This document shows positions 1 through 12,280 of a stretch of DNA of 64,000 nucleotides, in pieces. This stretch comes from Megalonaias nervosa (taxonomy: Eukaryota > Mollusca > Bivalvia > Unionida > Unionidae), in the NCBI GenBank assembly GCA_016617855.1, contig JAECUM010092835.1:310001-374000 (forward strand). Direction: 5' to 3'. The position numbers and the translations under genes are program-made. Position 1 is the first letter of the stretch; every line of letters starts with the position of its first letter. The notes below the pieces were generated by a model. It made no database searches. It had not been told where the DNA came from and worked only from the letters and a program-made list of their open reading frames with translations.

Positions 1-1135
1 GGATGTCAGCTTGGAACCATTTCATCTAGGGCAAAGTAAATATCACTAGATGTCTTTTGGAGAAAACCCAGTGTCATAATGACCATCCGTTCAGGGGAAG
101 TAGTAACAACAAGATTTTTAACACAGTATTGATAGTCACACTGGATGCACAACTGTCACCATTTTCATATAGGACTAACCAGATATAATAAGAAGTCTAC
201 AGGTGAAAACCCCATGTTCATACAGCCATTCATTTGTGAGATGCAGAGATAATATTTTCAAGACAGTTGCTGTGGCAGACACCAGATTTACACCATTTTC
301 GGTGATGACCAACTAGACATTGTAAGAAGTTGTTTAGTGAAAACCTCATATTGATTCCATCCATTCAGTGTAAGTAGTGATAACAAGATTTCAATATGGC
401 CACTGTGTGGTGACCATACTGAATGTTAGATTGGCATAATTTTCATTTACGACCAACTGGACATCATAAGAAGTCTTGTGTTGAAAACCCTACATCAATA
501 TGCCTTTCTGTTCTTGTGAAGTTGTGACAAGATTTTTAAGATGGCTGTTGTGATAGCCATAACAGATGTCAGATCAGCAGCATTTTTAAGACCAGCTAGA
601 TATCATACAAAATCTGTTAGTGAGAACTCGATCCTGAGATGGTGATAATCTCATAGGCTGAAATGTAACTGCAGACATAAAAATCCATTAAATAGACATA
701 AATGTCAAAGGGGCTGATGCATTACTGGGCAAAAAGAATGTCCAGTAATTCAGTATATGTCCATTTCTTCCTTTTACCTGTCAAATGTCCAAACCATCCC
801 TGATATTCGTCTGGAATAATAAGATTTTTAAATTAGCTCCTGTGTTATGCATATTGGATGTCAGTTCAATACTACTGTCATTTAGGACAATGTAGACATC
901 ATTAGAAGAGCTTTTGTGAAAACCTAATGTCATAAAGATTATCCATTCTGGAGAGTAGCGACAAGAAGATTTTTAAGACAGCCATGTTGGATATCTGACT
1001 GGCACCATTTTCATTTATGATCAAGCAGTTTGGAGGAGCAGTAATAACAAACTTGTGCAAATGGACAGCCAGACAGATGATGGACAGCCAGACAGATGAT
1101 GGACAACAGACCATCCCATAAACAATTTTGGTCTA
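1..1135 (+). repeat. Satellite A, copy 1 (degenerate ~130-150 bp tandem repeat plus tail)
   Basis: Successive diverged units repeat a series of phrases: a block near ggatgtcag, then a form of ttcatttaggaccaacta, then gacatcataagaagtctt, then gtgaaaaccccatg, then a form of ccatccattcagg, then agtaacaacaagattttt. The ccatccattcagg anchor recurs near 78, 220, 353, 498 and 940. Some units contain aagatggc or a close variant, for example near 539. The block ends in a tail of cagacagatgatgg repeats, catcccataaac and tctatgactt (about 1070-1140). The same tail follows the copy ending near 51075. The left end is cut by the window, so full array length is unknown. No coding capacity is seen. Confidence 0.85.
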
Positions 1136-2984
1136 TGACTTGCAGAACACAAAAAAACTACATAAAAATACATTGATTTTGAACAGAAAAAAGATGTTGA
1201 TATTTTACTCTGAATAAAAATCAATGTTCAAAGGTTGGGGTGGGGTGTTTGAAGACAAAGATGTCCTCTGGAATATATATATATATATATATATGAAAGT
1301 CCCCACTTTAACACAATGGTTGGGGTCCAATTATGTTATAAACAGAACCATGTTATAACCAACCAAGTCAGCTGAAGAAAATGATGCATGTGAAAAAAAA
1401 TGGCCATGAGGGGGGCGGGGGGGCCAAATCCAAGCAGGCACAAAGATAAATGATTTTGATTAAATAAAGACAAACTAGACTGAAAAACACTTGTATATTT
1501 ACAACTTACATTTGTATAGTACAATCCATAATCCATTAAGTACTGTACATGTATATGAAAAATCCATAAATTCAAGAATAGATCACGTTATTAAATTCAT
1601 ATATCAGTCACATCCCATTAGAAAATACATATAACACATATATAAAAAATTGGTAGGCCTCATTTGATCTAGATCTGACTGACACCAAACAATTAACTAT
1701 GATATTTATCAGCAGTAGCATATGGATATAATTACATGCAACATGTACATGTATCTAAACTGGCCTAGATTTTGGTCAACTGGAGAGAGCTATCATCTTG
1801 CAGCAGCTACCCAGGGGATGAGGCTGTTCACAGATGAATAAGGACATGTGAACAAATCAAAAAGTTTAACAAACATCTTTGTAAGATACCCCATCTTCAA
1901 TTAACTTGATGGCCAGATATCCATGGTTTCAAAAGATTTGAAATTTAATTATGCTGCCATTGGTAGTAATCATAAGCATAAACTTTTTCTGCAGAAAGGA
2001 AACTTTCACTGCAAAATAAATGTGTTCCAGTCACTTTGGAAAATGCATCAGTCCGTCAGATTCTATTGCTTTTATTTAAGTTTGGTGCTGACTTCCTTTG
2101 ATAAACATTTTTTGTTTTTATTGAAGACAGGTTCCTTGGATGAAGGGTGCATGTGTTATTGAAGTCACCACTACAGGACACCTTTGGAGGACCAAACAAA
2201 TGCCCATTTCTTATTGTGACAGCAACATCAAATAATGGTAGAATTTTGAGACTGATTATTTTAATTTGTGTAGTATTTATGCAGAACAATTGGTGCTTCA
2301 AAGGTAATCAGTTTTCTCTGAAGTTTCAGCAAAACTATTTTTTCTGGGTACATTAAAAAAAAGGAATCAGTCATCGTTTGGTTAATTGTTGCAATTACTG
2401 TTCCTGCCTTCAAAGGTTGGTCAATTGTAACTAGTCCCAGTAGCATGATTATTGGAGTGTATCACAGCATACAATATTTGGGCCAAATGTCAGCACAAGT
2501 GGATTATGATACTGCAATAAATGTTATGATGGTTTGTCAATATGAAATAAGAATTTGTTTATGTAACAATACATTCCAGTGCATTTTATATCAAGTTTGC
2601 AGCTTCCTTTCATGGCGCCTCTGAATATCTCCATTCCAAAACTCAAGTTTAAACAGCCAACAATGTTGCAACAAGAAAAAAATTGTCAGTTTATATATTT
2701 TGTCACCAATAAGGAAAAAGAAAATTGCAATTTTATACATTATTTTTCATATTTTTAAGAACAAAAATATTTTTTGTGTATGAGAAAAATAGATGTATAT
2801 GAAATTTCAGAGCCATGCTACGAATGTCTTATGTTACTATTCATAAACATTTTACACATATTTTTTGTAATTTTAAGAATTAAAATTTTTGTGTGTACAA
2901 AATACATGTATATGAAATTTTGGGAGCCATGCCGCGATCATGTTATATCCAAATTTGTGTTATAATGGAGCATTCTATAGCGGG

Positions 2985-2988
<4 letters not shown>
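1136..2988. other. AT-rich sequence without recognised gene
   Basis: No exon or repeat family is recognised. There is a short (AT)n run at about 1276-1294 and a G-rich patch near 1410-1426. I looked here on the minus strand for the calcium channel exon that should follow the one at 3279-3418 (IS4 segment) and did not find it. Confidence 0.6.

Positions 2989-3066
<78 letters not shown>
2989..3066. repeat. (AT)n microsatellite
   Basis: About 78 bp of nearly pure alternating TA, followed by a short CA run. Open frames crossing it read as tyrosine-isoleucine repeats and are not genes. Confidence 0.97.
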
Positions 3067-3075
<9 letters not shown>

Positions 3076-3278
3076 TCGCAATTAATATACAGTACTGAAG
3101 CAAAGTTAAAGGTGAAAGTGTAACTGATTGGTTATAAAGTGGTATAGAAGGGATAATCACAGCTGCCAAAATTTGCTGTAAACATATGCCTTAATTATTA
3201 GACTAGTTGTTACCTGGACTCCATCTGAGTAAAGCATATTGGGTAAATATTTGCCTGCAAAATGTAAAACACACTTAC

Positions 3279-3418
3279 CCTATAACTACTATAATAAAAT
3301 CTAATATATTCCATCCATTCCTTAGGTAAGCACCAGAATGAAGTATAAATCCATATGCTATTATCTTCATGATGGCTTCCAGTGTGAATATCACAAGAAA
3401 TATGTATTCTACATGTTC
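3279..3418 (-). CDS. Exon of L-type voltage-gated calcium channel alpha-1 subunit (domain I, S2-S3)
   Basis: The minus strand encodes 46 codons plus two bases in one frame. The reading begins [20 protein letters not shown], continues with [17 protein letters not shown] and ends with [10 protein letters not shown]. This is the IS2 helix, the acidic/basic charge pair and IS3 of a Cav1 alpha-1 subunit. The KIIAYGF stretch fits Cav1; the corresponding Cav2 segment reads KIIALGF. Going 5' to 3' on the minus strand, the exon is preceded by a pyrimidine-rich stretch ending in AG (3420-3419) and followed by GTAAGT (3278-3273). The 140-nt length and phase match, as I recall, the equivalent exon of vertebrate CACNA1 genes. 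The subunit forms the pore of a plasma-membrane calcium channel. The exon encoding IS1 should lie at higher coordinates and the IS4 exon at lower ones. Neither was found, which implies long introns. Cav1 membership is firm by motif; species orthology is not testable here. Confidence 0.95.
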
Positions 3419-3621
3419 CTGAAATGAGAAAGATTCCACATTTAGTATGTATATGAAACAATTCTTTATGGTGAATAACAATTAAATGAGATCTGGTGAA
3501 ATCTGTCAATAAAGGACACTAAATTGTTATCTTTAAGGACAGGCACCTTTATATAGCAGTGGAACATCTCTTATGAATTGGTATCCTTTATATCAAGTTT
3601 CCTAAGACAATTTGGTACAGT

Positions 3622-3890
3622 GTATGTTGTTGTTGTTGTTGTTGTTGTAGGGTTTAAAGCCATTTTTCAGCACAAGATAGAATATATATGGCAGCCAGTA
3701 TAAATGGTGGAGGAAGAACCAAGGAAAACCCTGGAAGGAACCAGTGACCATTAGAAACTACTGGTAAGCTTTCTCATGTGCCTGCATTGGCTGAGCCAAA
3801 GACTTGTTGTATATGTACATGCAGACAGGGGTGAGATGGCAGTGATACGTAACGGTGTGCGCTTTAGACCACTCGGCCACTTGGGGAACA
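3622..3890 (-). mobile_element. tRNA-derived SINE (Meta-SINE-like), family 1
   Basis: On the minus strand this has a tRNA-like head (gagtggtctaaagcg and a B-box-like region, degraded here), a central block containing ggttcttcctccaccattta, and a 3' end ggctttaaaccctacaacaa running into a (CAA)n tail. Five other copies lie in this window. RNA polymerase III promoters of this type sit inside the tRNA-like head. The B box is damaged in this copy. Confidence 0.85.
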
Positions 3891-3892
3891 GT

Positions 3893-3942
3893 ATATGTAT
3901 GCATGTATGTATGTATGTATGTATGTATGTATGTATGTATGT
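3893..3942. repeat. (TGTA)n microsatellite
   Basis: About 11 repeats of the tetranucleotide atgt directly adjoin the tRNA-like head of the preceding SINE. Confidence 0.95.
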
Positions 3943-5450
3943 ACAATAAACCAATTTTGCTTTATGTATGTATGTTGATAAATGACAGGCAATGACTGGC
4001 TATTAGTACAGTATCCCAAAACAAGATACAAGATGTCAGCATCAATGCACTATAGTACAAAGTAAAATGTTTCATATAAACTTCATTCTTTAAAAACTCC
4101 ATGACCTTCACAGCTGGAACATCATCATGTGATGTATCCAAAGGCAACAAGGATGCCTCCATTAGTTGCCACTGGGCCTATTCTACATTCCTGAGCACAT
4201 AGGGGGATGTTAAATTTGAGACAGTTTGAGAAAACTGTGGAAATTTATTGAAAGATATACAAGGTATATGGCTGACCAAATCATAATCATAAAGGAATAA
4301 TAATAAAAATTATATGCACATATGTTTTATTTACATTGCTGAATCTATAACTCACAGAAACAATTTTCTATAAAATCAACAAGAACAACTTGCTCTGGTC
4401 ATCTTCATACGAATGTCAACAATACAATGTTTCACTATCATAACAAATATGAATCATGTATTCATTTGAAATTAGAGGAAACTTTGAATTGGTTTTCCTT
4501 GAAATATGAGCAGTTAATAACTTCATGAACAAATGCTAGTAATCTGATTAATTTTGTTGTCATAGTGAACAAGAATTTTTTAATTCTATGCCACTGACCT
4601 ATAGTCAGTCAAACCTATCTATAAGCAGCCACCCGTGAGAAAAGGCAAAAGAGGCCTTTGTAGACATGTGGCCTTTGAAGGCAGGTTCATTGGTCAAACC
4701 TGGTTCATGACAAATGTATGTACACTATGAACCGAATAGCATTAGCATTATCATTATTAGTATTTCACAAGCATTGTTCAGTGTATCCCCTAAGGATACA
4801 AGATTGGGAGTCAAAATTCCCTTTAGTGTCAGAACTGGGGGTCAGACTGAGTAAAAAATGAACTTTGGTATCAAAACTGGGTGTCAAATAAAAAATTTGG
4901 GGGTCTCTGAAGCATAAATGAGGGTAAAGGGAAACACTGATTGTTATTACCGTTAGCAGTAGTAGTATGCTACCAAGATACATGTATTTAGCTATTTAGC
5001 AAAATGAAAAACAATGCAATTTAATAAAATAAGTTCCACAGAGCAGACCAAGTAACAGACTTTAACTAAAGTCAGAAAATAGTGGAGAAATATTTCTGTA
5101 TTTGTTTAATGAAATGTTCAGGCATGCACAAGAGACACTGCTGTACCTTGCATTATCTGATGGTAATGGCCACAATAAAGGGTTATACAAAAAAAATGAT
5201 AATTTAATAAATTTTAGTTTATGCACAACTTGATGATCTTGAGTTATTGTAGGTACACATTGCCAGGGTTGCAATGGGGTTTGTCTGATAATGACCATTG
5301 AGGGAGGAAATGGTGGTGTGGTAAAATGATGTAATGTGAAATTATAAAGCTTAGTCAGCAGCTAACACTTGGATAGGGGTGTTGTATATGTACATTGAAA
5401 CTGAGAAGCAGACAGGGAATTATGCAAGAGACTGTTATTAGCTTCTTACT
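3943..5450. other. AT-rich sequence without recognised gene
   Basis: Nothing coding is recognised. A weak tandem motif around actgggggtcagaa recurs between 4800 and 4910. A region near 4617-4690 resembles the aaggccacc-type hairpin elements seen at 15031 and 55889, but too weakly to call. Confidence 0.5.
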
Positions 5451-5451
5451 A

Positions 5452-5895
5452 GCTGAGATCAGCCTAGCTCTATTCCATGAATCTGGGATCAACCCAGAAC
5501 ACACTCTTATGTGGGGATCAGCCTAGCATAGATTTAGTTAAGATGGGATCAGCCCAGAATACATTAGCATGCTGGGATCAGCCTAGCACCAATTATCCTT
5601 GAGCTGAGATCAGCCCAGAATACACAATAATGCTGGGATCAGCCTAGCATAGATTTACTTGAAGATGGGATCAGCCCAGAATATACTCAAATGCTGGGAT
5701 CAGCCTAGCACCAATTCTACTTGAGCTGGGATCAGCCCAGAGTACACTGTAATGCTGGGATTAGGCTAGCACCGATTGGGAATCAGTCTTTTACAATGAT
5801 TGGGATCAGCCTAGCACCAATTCTACTTGAGCTGGGATCAGCCCAGAATACACTGTAATGCTGGGATCAGCCAAGCACTGATTGGGAATCAGTCT
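5452..5895. repeat. Dimeric ~60 bp tandem array with inverted-arm motifs
   Basis: About 15 occurrences of gggatcagcc-type motifs, spaced alternately about 28 and 32 bp, give a dimeric unit of roughly 60-61 bp. One half carries gctgggatcagcctagc and the other ctgggatcagcccag. In the second, ctggg and cccag are perfect inverted arms around atcag. The spacers alternate between forms of aatacactgtaat and accaattctacttga. Sequence identity between units is moderate to high. No open frame runs through it. It could be an intronic minisatellite. Confidence 0.9.
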
Positions 5896-7375
5896 TTTAC
5901 ATTCAGATTCTAGCCCATGATTAGCCCCCAGAGAGAGAGAGCCAAATATTTTTAAAATATTTAAATTAAGTATTGATGTTATTTTAGTTACGAGTTTGAT
6001 GTTGTAGAATATTGGTCATAATGAATAGTGCATGTTTGAGAGAAAGGGAGAGAGTGAGCAAGAGAGAGTGATAAATGCATCTACTCATGTATCCTATATT
6101 TCTTACAATGCATGTATTAAATCATTTCTCGTACAATTCAGTATTGTTTTGTTGTGCATAAATTGTTGATTTTACTGAAAAGGAATCACCATTTGCTAAA
6201 CGGGCTTCATTTGATGTTTCAGAAATCCTATGTTTTCTCTGAAACACATACAACTGTAACTTTTACTAATTAATTACAGGACAGCATTGGAAAATCTAAC
6301 ATTTGCAAAAAGAAGCAAAAACTTAAAATGAATACTGCCAGTGTTTTCAATTAGCTCACATTTGGTCAGTATTGAGTGTTAAACTGAGTCCTGGGTAGTG
6401 TCAAAAGGTTTGATTAACACAAATGGATACAAGAAAGAAAATTTTTCAATTAGCAACATTAGTTGCCTGAGGTCTGCTCATTAATTGCTATTGTCTCCTG
6501 AGTCTGACAGACAGATTTTGCAATTAGGCACATTCCTGTGTGATGGACTGTACACTCCAATGTCATACTGATGGGCCGTTATCATTAAATCAATAAATGT
6601 GTATTATCTGAAAAGAGGACATCTGTAGACACTAGACAGTCTCCTGACCACATTCAATGTAGCAATTTTCTGTTAGAAAACAGTCCTCTTGTCAATACTC
6701 CAAATTCATACATGTGACAATCCAGAAGGGACAAAATAGGAAAATTACAAAACTTGATTGGGAGATTTCAAAATCTGAGGAATTTTCATCAACGAAAGTT
6801 TAGTTGTACAAGTAACAAAAACTGCTGTTGTTATACATTCCAAACCCAAGGGAGGTATATGCATAATTATTGCCAATTTAAGTGGCAAAAGAGCTTAATC
6901 GGATCATAAAAATGTGGTCTATTACATGCCATAATTACGGATACTATACAAAAAATGTACATTTATTTTGGCTACTAACCTGGATCTGCTGCTAGTTTTT
7001 ATTTTTGTTACAAATTGGCAAAATGAGTGTGGATTAGTACCATAAAACAAAAACTAAACATACTGGTAAACTATTCATATACTTGCTTTAATTAGTCTAT
7101 ATGTCTAACTATTGCTGAATTATTGTAAAGTGAAGTCCAAAAATTCTGAAATGAGCATGATGATGTGATCATAGTGCTGTATTACATCACTGTCATATTC
7201 TTTTAAAATTGGTAAAGCACTGTTGATTGTCCTTTTTCTGATCTGACATGTTTTGAAGTTTAAAAAATCCATGTCTCTAACATTTTTTAGTCATATAAAA
7301 ACCAAGGGCCACATAGATAAAGCCTGTTTCGCTAAACATCTGGCACCATTTTCTTTAAAAGTAAAGACTGGTATG

Positions 7376-7420
<45 letters not shown>

Positions 7421-7778
7421 TTATTACTTTAATAACTTCAGGGGCATATTTTCAAACTGAAGAAATCAATCTGCTTTCTTGGGATCGTGTCATATACAGT
7501 TGCTGTAAATATAAAATAAGAAAATCCATGTAGGTCTAAGATGGAAAAATGTACTTGTATGCTATTCTTATGCAACAGTCTCATTTTTAGACTATTCTGA
7601 AACTTACATGATAAGTGGGATTTAAAGAGATGATAATAAAAATGAAAAACAACTTTTTATTGCTTTTTAAAAAAAAAATTATGTAACAAAAAGGAGTAAT
7701 CCATATACAGTGGAGTGTAAGTCATAATTAGCTGAAATAGAGCCTAATGATAACACCAAAAGTGTAAGTGCATGTATT
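5896..7778. other. AT-rich sequence without recognised gene
   Basis: Only simple repeats are recognised, including GA-rich tracts near 5925-6070 and an (AT)n run at about 7379-7417. Confidence 0.5.
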
Positions 7779-7833
7779 GTGGGTTTAATGCCACTTTTCA
7801 GCACACAACAGGCTACACACAGCAGCCAGTATA
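7779..7833 (-). mobile_element. Fragment of family 1 SINE (3' end only)
   Basis: Matches the 3' third of the SINE in reverse orientation: gtttaatgccacttttcagc followed by ggctacaca and cagccagtata. The rest of the element is missing. Confidence 0.7.
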
Positions 7834-7852
7834 CATCACTCCTTCAATAACT

Positions 7853-8075
7853 CATCATAAACCAAGACTTATAAAAATGGTACTAGCAGCTGTCTCGCTT
7901 GGCACTCAGCATTAAGAGGTAAGTATTTAGGACTGGTCAGCCTGGTGTCAGGATAATGTGATTGGGTGGGACATCGTGCTACATGTCTGTGGCATGATGT
8001 CCCAGTGCTAGACATTACTATAAACTGCCACACTCCAGACATCATAACGATATGACTGAAAAATTGTTCAAGCTT
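7853..8075 (+). mobile_element. Partial copy of tRNA-derived SINE family 2 (body without head)
   Basis: This is the body of the SINE that is complete at 23554-23893, seen here on the plus strand. Shared phrases include ggtactagcagctgtctcgc (gtta-form in the other copy), cctggtgtcaggataatgtg, tctgtggcatgatgtccc and cgatatgactgaaaaatt. The tRNA-like head is absent, so this is a 5'-truncated copy. Confidence 0.8.
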
Positions 8076-8102
8076 TGTTAAAAATTCAAATCACACACAC
8101 TC

Positions 8103-9531
8103 GTGAACCTGTTTATAATGCAGTATCTGGTGTAAATCCTTTTCTTTTTAAAGAAAATATTTTTAAAAGAATTGGGATTTATGTATTGAATGTGAAGACA
8201 ATTGTGATGACACCTGGTAAATGAAACCCTGATATATTGCTTGCTTTATCATCATAAATGGTGGTCAGTGCCCAAAATGTTTGAATCAACATTGTGAAAT
8301 TCTCAAGTTTCAATAAGAAATCACATATTTTGTTTGATTTTACCAGAAAAATATTTTCTCAGTATAAATAACAATATATTGCAAACTATCAATCAATGAA
8401 AAATTCTGGTAAATGCTAACAGGTGGCAACATTGAAGATATAAACAACAATAAAATATGTCTTGACAGGTGAAATTTATGTTTAATCTTTTAATTTTGTT
8501 TCAATGTATGAAGTATAATCGTGGCATATTCTCTTCTATTAAAACATGAAATCAGACATAAAACATTAAATCAGTCAATCAACCATCACAATGACACCTA
8601 TGAGAAATTCTGTTCGAACCTATTAAGTACCAGCTGTGTTTTGATCTGCAACTTGGGGAAGTGATTGTTACATTTTAAAAACTTACTAAAAGATATCTAT
8701 GCTGTTTTATCATGTTAAGAATGTCTTTTGTATCAGACAAGTAAGGAGATACAATAAAATAGTTCAAAGGCATGCAAACTCTACCTGCATTGGCTCTTGT
8801 GGTCACTACCATGTTTTAAAATCAATCCATTTTATTTGACTATTGAACATGGCTCAAATATTATGTACTGTAATATCATTAAAGTATATATTAATCAGCA
8901 ATGCATCCCAATCATTTGTAATTTGATCATGGAGAGTACAAGAATCAAGCAAAAGGCATACTCTGTGAATGAAAAGTTCATAGATATGATTCATAATGGT
9001 GAAGCAAAATCGAAATTGCTGAGTTGATACTAAGAGGCTGGCTCAATGATCAGTAGAAATTTTAGGATTACTTGCATGATGTTGATTCCGATGATGGGTT
9101 CAAATGAAAAAAAGACACTGACTGCAACCAATAAGGAATTAGATTATGCTGTGTTCACCTGGTTCACACAGCAATCTCCGGCACAATTCTCAAGGCTCTA
9201 ACAGAGAAAATGGCAAAAAGTATGGGTAATGACTCTGCAATCATGGTAAGCCATGAATGGCTTTGGACATTCCAGTACTGACACAGAATAAAACAAAATT
9301 CGTTACATGGGAAAGATATGCTCAGTGAATCAGGCTGTGAAATGTGAAGTGATATATGTTTTTCTCACATGTGGCACAAACTGCAAATACTGTCATGGTC
9401 TCCTTTGCATTTTTAAAAAAAAAACCAATTCATGTTTGGTAATGATTAACCTTTGTTAACTTATTTTATTTACAATCTACTGCAACAAAATCTATCTATC
9501 TAGTGACAGAAGAATTTAAAAAACTGAAAAT
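8103..9531. other. AT-rich sequence without recognised gene
   Basis: No exon, repeat family or RNA gene is recognised on either strand. Confidence 0.5.
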
Positions 9532-9988
9532 AAATTTTGAAGTTGTTGTTTCTTGTTTAATTTTGACTGAACAATAAAACTAGAATGTATACAATTTAAC
9601 ATAAAAAGCAGTGACATAACAGACAATGTATTTAGCAGTACACATGCTAAGTGTACGGATTACCATGTGGAATAATGTCTTTAACGATCACTTCAAATAG
9701 TTTATCCTAAAATGAAAGGTAATTTATGATGAAAAACTACCCATAATAAAGAAATATTTAAATTTTGAAGTTGTTGTTTCTTGTTTAATTTTGACTGAAC
9801 AATAAAACTAGAATGTATACAATTTAACATAAAAAGCAGTGGCATAATAGACAATGTATTTAGCAGTACACATGCTAAGTGTACGGATTACCATGTGGAA
9901 TAATGTCTTTAACAATCACTTCAAATAGTTTATCCTAAAATGAAAGGTAATTTATGATGAAAAACTACCCATTATAAAGAAATATTTA
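9532..9988 (+). repeat. Recent 228-bp tandem duplication
   Basis: Two copies, roughly 9532-9759 and 9760-9988, begin with ttttgaagttgttgtttctt and end with aagaaatattta. I counted about four differences between them, for example gacataacag versus ggcataatag, and aacgatc versus aacaatc. That implies roughly 98% identity and a young event. Neither copy encodes a protein. Confidence 0.93.
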
Positions 9989-10194
9989 TGCACAGTTAAT
10001 TTCTAGAGGATTATAAAACAAGTATTCAACTATTTCACCTGCCACCCCTCTCATCTACTTTTACCTCTCTGCTGAATTCCATTACTTTATTGTTTTTTTT
10101 TTTTATAAGGTCTCTCTGTAACTTGCCCCCTCACATATCGTGAGGTCAATGTTTCTGGAACCCTATGTGCACAAGTTATCAAGGGTGTGGTTTA

Positions 10195-10376
10195 ACTGGT
10201 GGAGGAAGAACCTGGGGAAACCTGGCAAGAACCATTCACCCATGAGAAGTCAGTGTCAAGTCTTCTCACATACCCACAGTGGTTGAGGTTGAGACTCGAA
10301 CCCATGCGGACAGGGGGTGAGATGGCAGTGATCAGTAAAAGCAAGTGCTTTAGACCAATTGGCCACTCAAGGCCCC
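10195..10376 (-). mobile_element. Family 1 SINE, 3'-truncated
   Basis: Reverse-strand copy with the central ggttcttcctccacc block, a B-box-like gggttcgagtctc and the tRNA-like head. The 3' end with its (CAA)n tail is missing. Confidence 0.85.
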
Positions 10377-11490
10377 TTGCAAAACTTGCAATAATGAAAC
10401 AAATTTCAACACTTTTCCAGTACATTAAGAAAAGAAAATAAAAATAAAGCAATAAAAAGTTGTCTTTGCCATTTACATTATCATCTCTATATCTACACTC
10501 ATCATAAAAATTTGCAAATATTCTTTAAAGAAAGACTGTTGCATAAGAATAGCATAAGAGCTAACTTGTCATCATAGATCTACATGTACTTTCCTAATTT
10601 TCTATTTATAGCAACTGTATATAACCCATTTCCAAGAAAACAGGTTTCTTTATTTTTAAACTCTGCCTCGCAGATTCATTATATTCATAATCACGTTAAT
10701 AGCGAAACCATCTGTACTTTTCAAGAAAACAGCACCATATATTATGCAAAATGGCTTTTACGGTTTGACTTGTGGATGAAAATTCTGAGAGCAGATGGGT
10801 CTTTTTAAACTTCAAAACATGTCCGATCAGACAAAGGACAAATCAACACCATGTTATAAATCTGTAAAGAAGAATACAAGCATGGTGCAATATGCACTCA
10901 GATTGGGCACTTCATCTTGCTCATTGCAGAATTTGTGGACTTCATGACACAGGTGCTTGATTCAGTGGGGAATCAATGATAACACATTCCCAATTAACGA
11001 TTGGGAGTGTGTTATTATGAGTTTTCCCTTGAATTAAGTGTCTGTGCTTCACAATCATTGATGATTCTGCAAAAGTTGGACATGTAGACCAGTTAAAGAG
11101 AGTGCTGAATATAAATAATTTTTCCTCATGTTTTGTATTTGTATTCCAGTTTTAATCCACATTGGTTTTGCCTATTTTTACTAAGTACTTTGACCTGCAG
11201 ATCCAGGTTAGTAGTAAAAAGAAATGTACACTTTTCATATAGTGTACTAAGTACTGAAATTTAATATATTAGCTATAATGTAGTAAATTCAATTAAGTAG
11301 GGGTATTAATATTAGTACTAGTACTATACAGATTACACTTTTTATGTTCAGATTATGCTTTTTTGCCACTTACATTACCAAAAATTATGCTTACATCTCT
11401 CACGGAGTTGTCATGTATGTCTAACGTGCAAAAGTAGTGAGTCAACAACATTGGAAGGTTTGTGAATTTATACTTTAAACTGAAATGTAT
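10377..11490. other. AT-rich sequence without recognised gene
   Basis: No exon or repeat family is recognised. A short imperfect palindrome around cccaattaacgattggga occurs near 10989. Confidence 0.5.
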
Positions 11491-11494
11491 TTGT

Positions 11495-12275
11495 GTAATC
11501 GAACAGGTTCCACTTCTCATCCACTGAATTAAGATATAATTAAATGCATTTATATTTGAACTTTCTCTAATTTCCTTTGGGATTCTGTTTCAAATTAGTG
11601 ATCCTGAATATTGAAAACTTTTCTTAATGAGTTCTTTATTTGGTTTGGGGATGGAAAGGTGGTCAGCTGAATTTGATCTTAAATTGGGAGTGTCACGCCT
11701 TCTTTTCCAGCATGAGATAGTTCATGGAGATATAATGGTACCATATATACTGTTTGAAATTTGTGCGTAAGTATAGCCTTTCTCAAAAACATTTGTTTAC
11801 TTAATGTTAACATTTTAATATCATTCATTGCCTTTGGGATCTTTTCAGAATTATCTAATATGAGTCTGCAAGCTCGTTTATGCAAGCAGAATAATTTGTA
11901 AATATTCTTGTCAAATATGCTTCCCCAGATATTATTACAGTAGTCTAGGTATGGTTGTATATAGCATTTGTAATATATTAACCTATTTTTTGTTGATTCA
12001 TATGGCCTTTTCTTACTAAATACCCCCAGCGATGAACTGACTTTATGACATATGACTTGAATATGTTCATTCCACTGCATATTGTTGTCCACTATCACCC
12101 TAAGGACTGTCATGGGTTTTGTAGGCAATATTCAACTTTGATTCAAATTGTTATTTTCCAATTTTGCTCTCATTTGTTTGATAGTAATCATTAATACTTC
12201 AGTCTTGTCTGCATTTACTTTCATGCCATTTTCCATACACCAGGAATCTATTTTAAGTAAGGCTATCTGAAACAG
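11495..12275 (-). pseudogene. LINE (non-LTR) reverse transcriptase, C-terminal remnant
   Basis: Three minus-strand frames together read as the end of a non-LTR retrotransposon reverse transcriptase. From 5' to 3' they give IDSWCMENGMKVNADKTEVL (thumb entry), LRVIVDNNMQWNEHIQ, RLIYYKCYIQPYLDYCNNIW and LHKRACRLIL. After a shift come remnants reading LRSNSADHLSIP and WNRIPKEIRES. This order is typical of CR1/Jockey-like LINE C-termini. The catalytic palm is missing. At its 5' side the match stops where the 58-bp array begins. Frameshifts and stops show it is dead. Clade assignment is tentative. Confidence 0.9.
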
Positions 12276-12280
12276 ACCTC

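Noticed and set aside
2893..3169. Open frames on both strands of tyrosine-isoleucine repeats
   Set aside because: Products of the (AT)n microsatellite. The same applies to frames across the repeats at 36.4, 37.2 and 44.0 kb.
5452..5895. Regularly spaced repeats resembling a CRISPR array
   Set aside because: Spacers are themselves repeated, the host is an animal genome, and no cas genes are present; it is a minisatellite.
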